Shown here piece by piece: positions 49,180-57,925 of a stretch of 64,000 nucleotides of DNA. The notes under the pieces were generated by a model, which had not been told where the DNA came from, ran no database searches, and was given only the letters and a program-made list of their open reading frames with translations. Origin of the DNA: Planktophila turicensis (GTDB taxonomy: Bacteria > Actinomycetota > Actinomycetes > Nanopelagicales > Nanopelagicaceae); NCBI GenBank assembly GCA_965234405.1, contig OZ248346.1. The stretch is one strand, 5' to 3'. Each line of letters begins with the position of its first letter. The stretch's first letter is position 1. Made by a program: the position numbers and the translations under genes.

Positions 49180-50588
49180 TTTCTTACCGTTGGAATTCCA
49201 AGGGATGTAGAAGCAGGAGCTGTGCGAGCTGTGTGTGCATCTCCCCCGCGCGTGCGATGAACCGCTACGGCATCACCAATCAAATAATGGGCAGAGCTTT
49301 CAACAATCTTTACATCGACAAAGTCGCCTGGGCGAGCATCGGTATCACTACTGAAGTGCACGAGACGGAAATCTTCAGAGCGACCAGTCATTCGAGATCT
49401 CACTTCGTCGCGACGGCCTTCAATTTCAGAGACCATCACGCGATGAGTCGTACCGATTGCTTCTTCATTGACTGATTGGGAAATTTTCTGCTGATGCTCG
49501 TGAAGGCGTGTGTACCGTTCTCCCACGACATCTTCAGGAACTTGGTTCTCCATCGCTCCTGCTGGAGTTCCTGGGCGGATTGAATACTTGTAGGTGTAAG
49601 CAGCCGCGAAACGCGCTTCGGTTGCAATATCGAGAGTTCCTTGGAAATCTTCTTCTGTTTCTCCAGGGAAACCAACGATGATGTCAGTTGTAATCATCGC
49701 GTGAGGCATTGCAGTACGAACGCGATCGAGAATGCCCAGGTACTTATCGGTGCGGTATGAGCGGCGCATTGTCTGCAAAATTGCATCTGAACCAGATTGC
49801 AGTGGCATATGCAGGTGTGGCATCACATTAGCCGTTTCGGCCATAGCTTCGATGACATCATCAGTGAAATCGCGCGGATGAGGAGACATGAAACGAACGC
49901 GCTCAAGTCCATCAATTTTCCCAGCCTCGCGGAGAAGTTTTGCAAAAGCGCCTCGGTCACCAAACTCGACTCCATAGGCATTCACATTTTGGCCAAGCAG
50001 GGTAATTTCGATGACGCCTTGATCGACGAGCGCGCGCATCTCGGTAAGCACATCCGCAGCTGGTCGATCCCTTTCCACCCCGCGCAGAGTCGGAACGATG
50101 CAGAATGTACAAGTGTTATTGCATCCAACAGAGACCGAGACCCATGAAGTAAAGGCCGAGAAGCGTCGGGCAGGCAACGTGGATGGGAAGTGCTCCAGGG
50201 CCTCAAGGATTTCAATTTGTGACTCTTCTTCGATGCGGGCGCGCTCGAGCAACACTGGCAGTGAGCCCACGTTGTGAGTACCAAAGACAACATCTACATA
50301 AGGTGCTTTTTTGAGAATGATTGATTGATCTTTCTGTGCAAGACAGCCACCAACTGCAATTTGCATCGCTGGATTCTTCTTCTTGATAGGCGCTAAGAAG
50401 CTCAAATTTCCATAGAGTTTATTGTCGGCATTTTCACGCACCGCACAGGTATTAAAGACGACGATATCTGCCTGCTGGCCTTCGGGAACTGGAAGATAAC
50501 CAGCTTCATCCAACAAACCAGCGATACGTTCGGAATCGTGCACATTCATCTGACACCCGTAGGTCTCAACGAGATATGTGCGCGTCAT
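49176..50588 (-). CDS. miaB: tRNA-2-methylthio-N6-dimethylallyladenosine synthase
   Basis: Radical-SAM methylthiotransferase that completes ms2i6A37 after MiaA. The 470-residue enzyme has the N-terminal UPF0004 domain with three cluster cysteines (ETYGCQMN, NTCAVREN, GGCLAQ), the radical-SAM CxxxCxxC as CNNTCTFC, and a C-terminal TRAM domain. It is the first gene of the miaB-miaA-dapF-hflX operon, with a leaderless promoter. Confidence 0.95.
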   Translation of the reverse strand: MTRTYLVETYGCQMNVHDSERIAGLLDEAGYLPVPEGQQADIVVFNTCAVRENADNKLYGNLSFLAPIKKKNPAMQIAVGGCLAQKDQSIILKKAPYVDVVFGTHNVGSLPVLLERARIEEESQIEILEALEHFPSTLPARRFSAFTSWVSVSVGCNNTCTFCIVPTLRGVERDRPAADVLTEMRALVDQGVIEITLLGQNVNAYGVEFGDRGAFAKLLREAGKIDGLERVRFMSPHPRDFTDDVIEAMAETANVMPHLHMPLQSGSDAILQTMRRSYRTDKYLGILDRVRTAMPHAMITTDIIVGFPGETEEDFQGTLDIATEARFAAAYTYKYSIRPGTPAGAMENQVPEDVVGERYTRLHEHQQKISQSVNEEAIGTTHRVMVSEIEGRRDEVRSRMTGRSEDFRLVHFSSDTDARPGDFVDVKIVESSAHYLIGDAVAVHRTRGGDAHTARTAPASTSLGIPTVRK

Positions 50589-50595
50589 GGCGCCT

Positions 50596-50601
50596 ATCTT
50601 A
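50596..50601 (-). promoter_or_regulatory. -10 element of a predicted leaderless miaB promoter
   Basis: TAAGAT (minus strand) ends 7 bases before the ATG at 50588 and lies just after the desaturase stop. Confidence 0.5.
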
Positions 50602-50609
50602 TTTGAGCT

Positions 50610-51578
50610 TTAGTTGGTGATGCGAATTGGCTGAATGCCGCGCGCAATTTGACGCTCGAAGTGAACTTCGCGCTTATCGTTAAATGTTGCAGCCGCCTTA
50701 TATGTCGTATCCATAAATGCAGCAAGCTCTTCACGCGCCTTGAGGCCATCACCAGAAAGATCGGTACGTTCGAAGACATTCCATGCACGAAGAACTGGAG
50801 CTACGACATCATCGAGATGCTGCTGCAGATCATAGATACCAGCAAGGGCAATCTGAACTGCCTTGCGTCCGAAGCCCGGCATATTTGCTCCTGGCATATC
50901 GAAGTTAGTGACGACATCTGCGATTGCGCGCATTGCAGCATTTGGTTCCATATCAAGGGCTGCTGAAAGTGTGTTGCGATAGAAGAGCATGTGGAGGTTT
51001 TCATCGAGAGCAACTCGCTGCATCATGCCTTCAGCGATTGGATCATCAGAAAGTTTTCCGGTGTTGCGGTGAGAAATACGTGTAGCAAGCTCTTGGAATG
51101 AAACGTATGCAATGGTGTGCAACATGTCGTTCTCATACGGGGTTTGATACCCGAGGGACATATGTGCCATGCGAAGATCTTCGAGTTCGTATGGATCAAC
51201 TCCACGAGTTGCCATCAGGTAATCGCGAATCACAATTGCGTGGCGCGCTTCTTCAGCTGTCCAACGTTCAATCCAGTTTCCCCACGCACCGTCGCGGCCC
51301 ATCGAGAGAGCGATTTCGGTGTGATAACTCGGCAAGTTATCTTCGGTAAGAAGATTCAGTACGAGTGAATCCTGGGCAACAGGAGTCAGGCGTGAATCTT
51401 TCGCTTCCCATGCATCTCCATTGAGTGGGCCTGCATAGTCGCGACCTTCAGACCATGGGACATACTCGTGTGGGTACCAGTTCTTCTGGACCTTGAGATG
51501 GCGTTCGAGTTCTACTGCTACGACTGGTTCGAGATCACGAATAAGACGTGACTGAATGCGTGCTGACTCTTCGCTCAT
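50610..51578 (-). CDS. Acyl-[acyl-carrier-protein] desaturase (DesA-like)
   Basis: A 322-residue soluble di-iron desaturase that introduces a double bond into ACP-bound fatty acids. The ferritin-like iron ligands are visible in EDNLPSYHTEIA, the EExxH motif TAEEARHAIVIRDY and the second one as ALDENLHMLFY. It resembles mycobacterial DesA proteins. Together with the PlsC and FadD-like genes it points to control of membrane fluidity. The promoter is leaderless. Confidence 0.92.
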   Translation of the reverse strand: MSEESARIQSRLIRDLEPVVAVELERHLKVQKNWYPHEYVPWSEGRDYAGPLNGDAWEAKDSRLTPVAQDSLVLNLLTEDNLPSYHTEIALSMGRDGAWGNWIERWTAEEARHAIVIRDYLMATRGVDPYELEDLRMAHMSLGYQTPYENDMLHTIAYVSFQELATRISHRNTGKLSDDPIAEGMMQRVALDENLHMLFYRNTLSAALDMEPNAAMRAIADVVTNFDMPGANMPGFGRKAVQIALAGIYDLQQHLDDVVAPVLRAWNVFERTDLSGDGLKAREELAAFMDTTYKAAATFNDKREVHFERQIARGIQPIRITN

Positions 51579-51585
51579 GGGCGCA

Positions 51586-51591
51586 ACAGTA
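51586..51591 (-). promoter_or_regulatory. -10 element of a predicted leaderless desaturase promoter
   Basis: TACTGT (minus strand) ends 7 bases before the ATG at 51578. Confidence 0.45.
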
Positions 51592-51616
51592 CGGCAGTGA
51601 ATTGGTTACTAACGAG

Positions 51617-52300
51617 TTAGAGATTATCTTTCGCGCGTTGCCCCGCCTGTTGTGTGCGCCACTTCGCAATTTCGGCGTGGTTACCACTCAAAAGAATCTC
51701 GGGAACTGAGATACCGCGCCATTCTTGAGGTTTGGTGAAGTTTGGATATTCGAGATATCCCTCACTGTTATGTGATTCTTCAGCGAGCGATTCAGGGTTA
51801 CCAAGAACACCCGGAATCAATCGTGTGATTGCTTCAATCATCACCATTGAAGCAACTTCTCCACCACCAAGTACAAAGTCTCCGATGGAGACTTCATGCA
51901 CACGAATATTGCGAGATTGAAATTCAGGTTGTGAGTAATACTGACGAACGCGATCATCGATACCTTCATAACGACCACAGGCAAAGATCAATTGTGTAGA
52001 TGAAGAGAAGCTTTCGGCCATTTTCTGATTGAAACGCTTGCCAGCAGGCGTGAGGATGATGATGTCGGCGCCATCGGCAACTACTGAATCAATTGTTTTG
52101 CCCCAGACTTCAGGGAGCATCACCATGCCGGCTCCACCGCCATATGGAGTGTCGTCGACAGTGTTGTGATTGTCATTTGTCTGAGCCCGAAGATCGTGAA
52201 CAGAGATATCTACGAGTCCAGCATTCTGTGCTTTTCCAAGCAACGAAAGCTTGAGCGGTGAAAGGTATTCTGGAAATATCGAGATGACATCAATCTTCAT
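51617..52300 (-). CDS. trmD: tRNA (guanine-N1)-methyltransferase
   Basis: Methylates G37 of tRNAs to prevent frameshifting. The 227-residue SPOUT enzyme starts MKIDVISIFPEYLSP and has the knot motifs DDTPYGGGAGMVM, ACGRYEGIDDRV and VSIGDFVLGGGEVASMVMIEA. It is the last gene of the rpsP-khpA-rimM-trmD operon and overlaps the rimM stop by one base. The lepB/rplS genes that often follow are not present here. Confidence 0.96.
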   Translation of the reverse strand: MKIDVISIFPEYLSPLKLSLLGKAQNAGLVDISVHDLRAQTNDNHNTVDDTPYGGGAGMVMLPEVWGKTIDSVVADGADIIILTPAGKRFNQKMAESFSSSTQLIFACGRYEGIDDRVRQYYSQPEFQSRNIRVHEVSIGDFVLGGGEVASMVMIEAITRLIPGVLGNPESLAEESHNSEGYLEYPNFTKPQEWRGISVPEILLSGNHAEIAKWRTQQAGQRAKDNL

Positions 52301-52800
52301 TAGATGCTCCCATCGATTTCCGGAGGAATAACGGTCATCGTCTTCTTCTTGATATCTACGACAGGAACAAGTTGATGAACAAATGGGATCAGGACTTCAC
52401 CTGATTCAGTTTTAATGACGAGGACATCTTGCCCCGGAAGATTGAGCACGTCGGTCACATCGCCGAATTCATCGCCATCGACTAAATGGGCTTTACAGCC
52501 AACCAGCTGTAAGACGTGATAATCATCTTCATCAAGCCCAGGTGCATCGATATCAACGTCTGCGTAGAGAAGCTCATTGCGTAACGTTTCAATGGCGTTG
52601 CGATCTTCAATGCCCTCGAAGCCAAGCAGGAGGATTCCGTTGTGTACACGTGCAGAAGCCACGGTTAATTCACCGTGGCTTTCTGTCTGTAAAACTGCGC
52701 CGATAGCGAAGCGATCTTCAGCTTCATCTGTTCGGACTTCGATTGTTGCTTCACCGAGAATTCCGTGAGCTTTACCGATGCGGCCCACGTTTAATTTCAT
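52300..52800 (-). CDS. rimM: Ribosome maturation factor RimM
   Basis: A 166-residue 30S maturation factor. The N-terminal beta-barrel begins with the family signature VGRIGKAHGILGEATIEVRTD, and the C-terminal PRC barrel contains LVGCKAHLVDGDEFGDVTDV and VLIPFVHQLVPVVDI. It lies between khpA and trmD in the classical order. Confidence 0.94.
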   Translation of the reverse strand: MKLNVGRIGKAHGILGEATIEVRTDEAEDRFAIGAVLQTESHGELTVASARVHNGILLLGFEGIEDRNAIETLRNELLYADVDIDAPGLDEDDYHVLQLVGCKAHLVDGDEFGDVTDVLNLPGQDVLVIKTESGEVLIPFVHQLVPVVDIKKKTMTVIPPEIDGSI

Positions 52801-52814
52801 GGGTGAGTTATGAC

Positions 52815-53054
52815 TTAGCGAACCTCGTCGGTATCGATGAGATCGACACGTACTGAGCGACCAGCAAGTGCGCTTACGACTGTGCGAAGCGCCTTTGCTG
52901 TACGTCCATTACGACCGATTACCTTGCCGATATCTTCAGGATTAACACGCACTTCGAGCGTTGTGCCGCGACGGTGTGTCTTCTCCTTCACATTGACATC
53001 GTCAGGGTTATCAACGATTCCCTTTACGAGATGTTCGAGAGCTTCATCAATCAT
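52815..53054 (-). CDS. khpA: KH-domain RNA-binding protein KhpA
   Basis: A 79-residue protein made of a single KH domain. The GxxG RNA-binding loop is IGRNGRTAKALRTVV. KhpA binds RNA, often with KhpB, and affects cell division and translation in Gram-positive bacteria. It lies 2 bases after rpsP and before rimM. Confidence 0.92.
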   Translation of the reverse strand: MIDEALEHLVKGIVDNPDDVNVKEKTHRRGTTLEVRVNPEDIGKVIGRNGRTAKALRTVVSALAGRSVRVDLIDTDEVR

Positions 53055-53056
53055 TA

Positions 53057-53650
53057 TTACTCTGCTGCTTCTGCTGCTGGAGCTTCAGTGTCCGGAGTTG
53101 CAACAGAGCTTGCTTCGTCCGAGGTTCCAGCTGAAGTTGTGTCTTCAGCAATTTGTTCTGTAACAGCAGGTGTCTCATCTGCAGCAGCCTCAACGGGAGC
53201 TGACTCGACTACAGGTGCCGCTGCTTCTTCAACCACAGGTGCTGCCTTAGCAGCAAGCTTCTCTTGCGCCTTCTTCTTCAAAGTTGTTGCACCTTCTGCA
53301 GGTTCTGCAGCAGCAGCCTTAACTGCAGCTTCATATGCAACGCTCTTTGCAGGCTTTGGAGCCGCGAACTTAAGAGTTCCTTCAGTTCCTGGAAGACCCT
53401 TGTGCTTCTGCCAATCGCCAGTGACCTTCAAGAGCGCCTCTACAGCCTCTGATGGTTGTGCACCAACGCCGAGCCAATAGAGAGCGCGCTCTGAATTAAC
53501 TTCGATGATTGATGGTTCTTGTCCTGGAACATAACGTCCGATCTCTTCGATTGAGAGTCCGTTACGAGCCTTGCGAGAATCTGTGACGACGATGCGGAAA
53601 TAAGGTGTGCGAATTTTTCCCATGCGCATTAAACGAATTTTTGTAGCCAA
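53057..53650 (-). CDS. rpsP: 30S ribosomal protein S16 with long acidic Ala/Glu-rich tail
   Basis: The first 80 residues are the S16 core (TKIRLMRMGKIRTPYFRIVV, GRYVPGQEPSIIEV, YWLGVGAQPSEAVEALLK). The remaining ~115 residues are a low-complexity tail of Ala, Glu, Pro, Thr and Lys with no predicted fold, longer than the core itself. Actinobacterial S16 proteins often have such tails; at 197 residues this one is long. The start is TTG at 53650 with AGGAGC 9-10 bases upstream; a longer in-frame reading to 53719 is not credible. Confidence 0.9.
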   Translation of the reverse strand: MATKIRLMRMGKIRTPYFRIVVTDSRKARNGLSIEEIGRYVPGQEPSIIEVNSERALYWLGVGAQPSEAVEALLKVTGDWQKHKGLPGTEGTLKFAAPKPAKSVAYEAAVKAAAAEPAEGATTLKKKAQEKLAAKAAPVVEEAAAPVVESAPVEAAADETPAVTEQIAEDTTSAGTSDEASSVATPDTEAPAAEAAE

Positions 53651-53790
53651 AGAAGTAGTGCTCCTAAAAAGTATGTCGTACCAAATTGCTACAGCGGGGT
53701 GCGTAGCGAAGAGGTCCAACTGTGGATTGGATTGTTACCGGGGTAGAGGGCCCTGTAACAGGTGGCTAATCTTGCCAGTTACGCTCACAA

Positions 53791-53830
53791 TGTGGAAATT
53801 GGTGGAAATTGGTGGAAATTGGTGGAAATC
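53791..53830 (+). repeat. Four tandem copies of a 10-bp unit (GGTGGAAATT)
   Basis: Consecutive 10-base units begin at 53791, 53801, 53811 and 53821; the first and last carry one changed base each. They lie between rpsP and ffh and run two bases into the ffh stop codon. The 10-bp period places each copy on the same face of the DNA helix. The rest of this 178-base gap holds the rpsP leader and nothing else clear. Confidence 0.85.
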
Positions 53831-55271
53831 AGCCGTTTTCTAGCGCTCGTTTAGCGGGGTTTCCAGACTTCGACTTCTTCTTCTGTGGCGGGGCTGCACT
53901 TCTTGGCGCTGCAGGCAGACCTGGCATTCCTGGCGGCAGAGCCATTCCGGCCGGCATTCCCCCACCCTTACGCATCTGTTTCATCATCTTCTGAGCCGCT
54001 GTGAACTTATCGACCAGAGCATTTACATCTGAAACTTTGCGACCTGAACCAAGAGCAATACGCGCGCGGCGTGAACCGTTTAGAACTTTGAGATCTCGGC
54101 GCTCAAGCGGTGTCATTGATTGCACAATCGCTTTTGTGCGAGTGATCTCAGATTCATCGAAGTTCTCAATCTGCTTCTTCATCTGACCAGCTCCTGGCAA
54201 CATTCCGAGCAATTTACCCATTGAACCCATCTTCGACATCGCTTCAAGTTGTTCGAGGAAATCATCGAGAGTGAAATCTTCACCGGCTATGAATTTCTCT
54301 TCGAGTTTCTTTGATGTATCGCCATCAAATGCTTTCTTAGCTTGTTCAGCAAGAGTTGCAACATCGCCCATGCCGAGAATGCGTGAAGCCATGCGCTCGG
54401 GATAGAAGATATCGAAATCAGAAAGCTTTTCACCGGTTGAAGCAAACATAATCGGACGGCCAGTAAGGGCTGCAATCGAAAGCGCTGCGCCACCTCGAGC
54501 ATCACCATCGAGTTTTGTGAGAACCACGCCATCGAATCCAACACCGTCTTTGAATGCTTTGGCGGTCCGCACAGCGTCTTGACCGATCATGGCATCGACT
54601 ACAAAGAGGATTTCATCTGGGTTTACCGCGTCGCGAATTGCAATCGCTTCCTTCATGAGCTCTTCATCAACACCTAAGCGGCCTGCGGTATCGACAATGA
54701 CAATGTTGTGAAGCTTTGATTTTGCAAATGCGATTCCATCTTGAGCAACCTTTACAGGATTGCCAACGCCATTTCCTGGTTCTGGTGCAAAGACCGGAAC
54801 TCCTGCGGATTCACCAACAACTTGAAGTTGATTGACGGCATTCGGGCGCTGCAAGTCTGATGCAACCAAAATCGGTGTATCGCCTTGCTCTTTATAGAAC
54901 TTGGCAAGTTTTGCAGCGAGTGTTGTCTTACCTGCACCTTGAAGACCGGCGAGCATGATGACTGTTGGCGGATTCTTTGCAAAGCGAACACGACGGGCTC
55001 CCCCACCAAGAATTTCAGTGAGCTCTTGATTTACAACATCAAAGATTGCTTGTGCTTGATTGGTTCCAGATTGGAGCGTGGGTAGAACCTCAAGAGACTT
55101 CTGGTGAATTCGTTCGGTAAATCCTTCGACAACTTCGAGAGCAACATCTGCTTCAAGTAGAGCTTGGCGGATATCGGCAGTTGTTGCATCGATATCTTTC
55201 TCGGAAATCTTTCCACGCGAGCGAAGCGCGCTAAAGGCGCCGGCAAATTTGCTGGAGAGATTGTCGAACAT
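53829..55271 (-). CDS. ffh: Signal recognition particle GTPase Ffh
   Basis: Binds signal sequences on ribosomes and hands them to FtsY. The 480-residue protein has the N domain, the G domain (GLQGAGKTTLAAKLA near residue 107, DTAGRLGVD, TKLDGDARGG) and a methionine-rich M domain that binds SRP RNA (MTPLERRDLKVLNGSRRARIALGSG). The C-terminus is Pro/Ala/Lys-rich and ends with a basic stretch. It starts 12 bases after the glnD stop. Confidence 0.96.
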   Translation of the reverse strand: MFDNLSSKFAGAFSALRSRGKISEKDIDATTADIRQALLEADVALEVVEGFTERIHQKSLEVLPTLQSGTNQAQAIFDVVNQELTEILGGGARRVRFAKNPPTVIMLAGLQGAGKTTLAAKLAKFYKEQGDTPILVASDLQRPNAVNQLQVVGESAGVPVFAPEPGNGVGNPVKVAQDGIAFAKSKLHNIVIVDTAGRLGVDEELMKEAIAIRDAVNPDEILFVVDAMIGQDAVRTAKAFKDGVGFDGVVLTKLDGDARGGAALSIAALTGRPIMFASTGEKLSDFDIFYPERMASRILGMGDVATLAEQAKKAFDGDTSKKLEEKFIAGEDFTLDDFLEQLEAMSKMGSMGKLLGMLPGAGQMKKQIENFDESEITRTKAIVQSMTPLERRDLKVLNGSRRARIALGSGRKVSDVNALVDKFTAAQKMMKQMRKGGGMPAGMALPPGMPGLPAAPRSAAPPQKKKSKSGNPAKRALENG

Positions 55272-55283
55272 AGTGGTGGAACT

Positions 55284-57545
55284 CTACTTGAGCGCAGACC
55301 TCAAACGAGTTGCCACTTCATCAGCGCGTTCAGAGCTGAGCGGACCCCCACCAATTTCTGTGACATACAAGGTATCGATCGCTTCAGCGCCAAGGGTTGT
55401 GACGATTGCTGAGCGGATATCGATATTGCTCTTAGTGATGGAATCACCGATACCAAAGAGCAAGGCAGGTCGGTCATGGCTGCGTACTTCAATAATGGTG
55501 GCGTCTGTCGCAGCATCGGCGAAGATATCGACAATCGGATCTGGCACAGGAATTGTCGGCAGTTGGGCATAAGCCTCGATGCGCTCTTCAATACGGCGAG
55601 CAAGTGAGCTCTTACTTTCTAGCGCATCATGGAGTTCCTGATGCAACTTCTTCTCCGATAACGGCGGTGCATGAGGATCGGGAATAACAATCCACTCCAT
55701 CACAGCAGAATTTCCGTGAGACTTAGTACGTGCAGATCTGACATCTAGGCGTAAGAGATTGAGAACGCCTGCAACTATTGAGAGAAGTCCAGTTTTATCG
55801 GGAACGACGATTTCAATGGCATAAACGCTTTCGCGATCTTCGATTGATACAGCAAGAACTCCACTCTCCGCCTTCTGACGTTGATCTTCAGTCAGCTCGG
55901 GCTGCAGCGCCACTGTGTTATCGGTAATCGCTAGCTCTACGCGCTTTACCAATTCAGCCACCAGTGAAGCTTTCCAATCGGTCCAAGCTGCGCGGCCCGT
56001 TGCTTCACCATCAGCGATGCTGAGCGCGTGCAAGAGTTCGAGTACTTGCAGATTTGGGATTACTTCAACAACTGAGGCAATTGTTGCCGGATCATCAAGA
56101 TCGCGGCGAGTAGCAGTGGCAGATAAGAGCAGATGATGCTTCACAAGAAGTTTGATAGTTTCAACATCGTCGGCGTCGAAACCAATTCGCTTGGCTAGTG
56201 GTTCAATCAGACGCATGCCGCGTTCTGAGTGATCTTCTTCTGTGCCTTTACCAATGTCATGGAAGAGCGCGCTAAAGAGCAGGATGTCAGGGCGATGCAC
56301 TTGGCGTGTAAGTGCTGCGGCTTGCACTGCAGTCTCAACCATATGGCGATCAACTGTATGTCTATGCAGAACATTGCGCTGTGGCAGCGAACGTACCGCT
56401 TTCCACTCTGGAATCCAGTGAAAGATGATTTCTTCCTGATCTAGGGCTTCAAAGATCTGAACCATTGCTGAACCAGCGCCGATCAGTGAGATCAGATTCT
56501 CGCGCGCATCTCGGGGCCATGGATTTGGAAGTTGCCCGACTTTCTTACTGAGGCTTGCAGAAAGTCGTTCTAGCGAATCCATTGAAATCGGCAACCCCAG
56601 TTGAGCAGCCGATGCGGCAGCGCGCAATCCGATAACGGGATCCAGTGAGAAATCGGCATCGCCACTTATGACTACTTCTTTATTGGAAACCGAGATATCT
56701 CGAGATAGCGGAGTAGAGCGAACTTTCTTGAGGAAGCGACCAGCGCCATCTTTTCCTTTATGAGCCAGCCTGTAAAAAGTTGAGTCTAATAAGTAATCAA
56801 CTGATCGAGCTGCTTGTGCAACATCGCTCATAAGCGCATCTGCATCTGTATAACCGAGATGCTCAGCAACTTTATCTTGCTCTTGAAAGAGGAGGCGATC
56901 TTTATCTCGCCCGCTGACTATGTGAAGCGCCTCGCGGACATTGGCCAGAATGGATTCGGCGACACTAATGCGTTCGATGGGTACCGCAATTGCGGATGAT
57001 TTATGTATGGCGCGAAGTGAGGTGATATCGCGTAAACCTCCGCGCGCTTCCTTTAAATCAGGTTCAAGAAGGTAGGCCAGTTCTCCGATGCGCTTGTGGC
57101 GTTCAGTTAGAGATGCCTCAAGTTCTTGCAATCTGCTCTTTGAATTACGGCGCCAAGATTCAAGGGCATCCACCTGCACGGCAGCGACTAAATCGGCGCT
57201 TCCACATACAAGGCGAATATCAAGTAAGCCCATTGCAACTTTGAGATCTGAATCGGCGACATCGCGAATTTCAGAGCGAGTGCGAACCGAATGATCAATC
57301 TTTACATTCTGATCCCACAACGGGTACAGAATCTTATTAACAAGCTCGGAAAGTTCTTTTTCGGGAAGTCCTCCCGTATGAATGATGACGATATCTAAAT
57401 CTGAACCTGGAGATAGCTCGCCGCGGCCGAAACCTCCGACCGCGGCGATTGCTACATCGTGCGGATTAGCGCCACTACTTGAGAAGAGAGAAGAAAGAAG
57501 CAGATCACCCTCGTTTGATCTATTGCGTCTTTCTCGTGTTCCCAT
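55284..57545 (-). CDS. glnD: Protein-PII nucleotidyltransferase GlnD
   Basis: A 753-residue sensor enzyme that modifies PII under nitrogen limitation (adenylylation in Actinobacteria). It has the nucleotidyltransferase motif GGFGRGELSPGSDLD at residues 37-51, the HD domain (HRHTVDRHMV, FSALFHDIGKG) in the middle, and two C-terminal ACT domains, beginning EIVVPDKTGLLSI and EVRSHDRPALLFGIG, which sense glutamine. Only 36 residues precede the catalytic motif. It follows amt-glnB but has its own predicted leaderless promoter. Confidence 0.94.
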   Translation of the reverse strand: MGTRERRNRSNEGDLLLSSLFSSSGANPHDVAIAAVGGFGRGELSPGSDLDIVIIHTGGLPEKELSELVNKILYPLWDQNVKIDHSVRTRSEIRDVADSDLKVAMGLLDIRLVCGSADLVAAVQVDALESWRRNSKSRLQELEASLTERHKRIGELAYLLEPDLKEARGGLRDITSLRAIHKSSAIAVPIERISVAESILANVREALHIVSGRDKDRLLFQEQDKVAEHLGYTDADALMSDVAQAARSVDYLLDSTFYRLAHKGKDGAGRFLKKVRSTPLSRDISVSNKEVVISGDADFSLDPVIGLRAAASAAQLGLPISMDSLERLSASLSKKVGQLPNPWPRDARENLISLIGAGSAMVQIFEALDQEEIIFHWIPEWKAVRSLPQRNVLHRHTVDRHMVETAVQAAALTRQVHRPDILLFSALFHDIGKGTEEDHSERGMRLIEPLAKRIGFDADDVETIKLLVKHHLLLSATATRRDLDDPATIASVVEVIPNLQVLELLHALSIADGEATGRAAWTDWKASLVAELVKRVELAITDNTVALQPELTEDQRQKAESGVLAVSIEDRESVYAIEIVVPDKTGLLSIVAGVLNLLRLDVRSARTKSHGNSAVMEWIVIPDPHAPPLSEKKLHQELHDALESKSSLARRIEERIEAYAQLPTIPVPDPIVDIFADAATDATIIEVRSHDRPALLFGIGDSITKSNIDIRSAIVTTLGAEAIDTLYVTEIGGGPLSSERADEVATRLRSALK

Positions 57546-57552
57546 GTCGCCA

Positions 57553-57558
57553 ATCTTA
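57553..57558 (-). promoter_or_regulatory. -10 element of a predicted leaderless glnD promoter
   Basis: TAAGAT (minus strand) ends 7 bases before the glnD ATG at 57545, in the 41-base gap after glnB. Confidence 0.45.
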
Positions 57559-57586
57559 GTTTGTCTTACGTGGATAGATGAAGAGA

Positions 57587-57925
57587 CTAAATTGCGTCTG
57601 CTCCCTTTTCGCCCGTGCGTACACGAACAACCTGATCTACCGGAGTAGTCCAGACCTTTCCATCACCGATTGAACCCGTTGATGCTGCTTTGACAATGAC
57701 ATCTACTACTGATGCAGCGTCTTTATCATCAACGAGAACTTCGAGACGGACTTTTGGAACTAGGTCCACGGTGTATTCGGCACCTCGATAGACCTCGGTA
57801 TGTCCGCGCTGGCGACCAAAACCACTGGCCTCAGAGACAGTCATACCTGTAACGCCTGCAGCTTGCAGAGCATCTTTTACTTCATCTAACTTAAACGGCT
57901 TCAGAATTGCGGTAATCAACTTCAT
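57587..57925 (-). CDS. glnB: Nitrogen regulatory protein PII
   Basis: A 112-residue trimeric signal protein that reports 2-oxoglutarate and energy state. The T-loop contains the modification site Tyr51 (GHTEVYRGAEYTVDLVPK). The C-terminal signature TGSIGDGKVWTTPVDQVVRVRTGE is intact. It overlaps amt by 4 bases, and pairing with amt is typical of GlnK-type PII proteins, which block the ammonium channel. GlnB versus GlnK naming is arbitrary. Confidence 0.96.
   Translation of the reverse strand: MKLITAILKPFKLDEVKDALQAAGVTGMTVSEASGFGRQRGHTEVYRGAEYTVDLVPKVRLEVLVDDKDAASVVDVIVKAASTGSIGDGKVWTTPVDQVVRVRTGEKGADAI

Noticed and set aside
53734..53759. GTTAC ... GTAAC near rpsP as a third GlnR box
   Set aside because: The half-sites are inverted and 16 bases apart rather than direct repeats spaced by 6, so they do not fit the pattern at glnA and amt. 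They form an imperfect hairpin instead.
53791..53830. Tandem repeat as a CRISPR array
   Set aside because: Units are 10 bp and directly contiguous with no spacers, and no cas genes are near.
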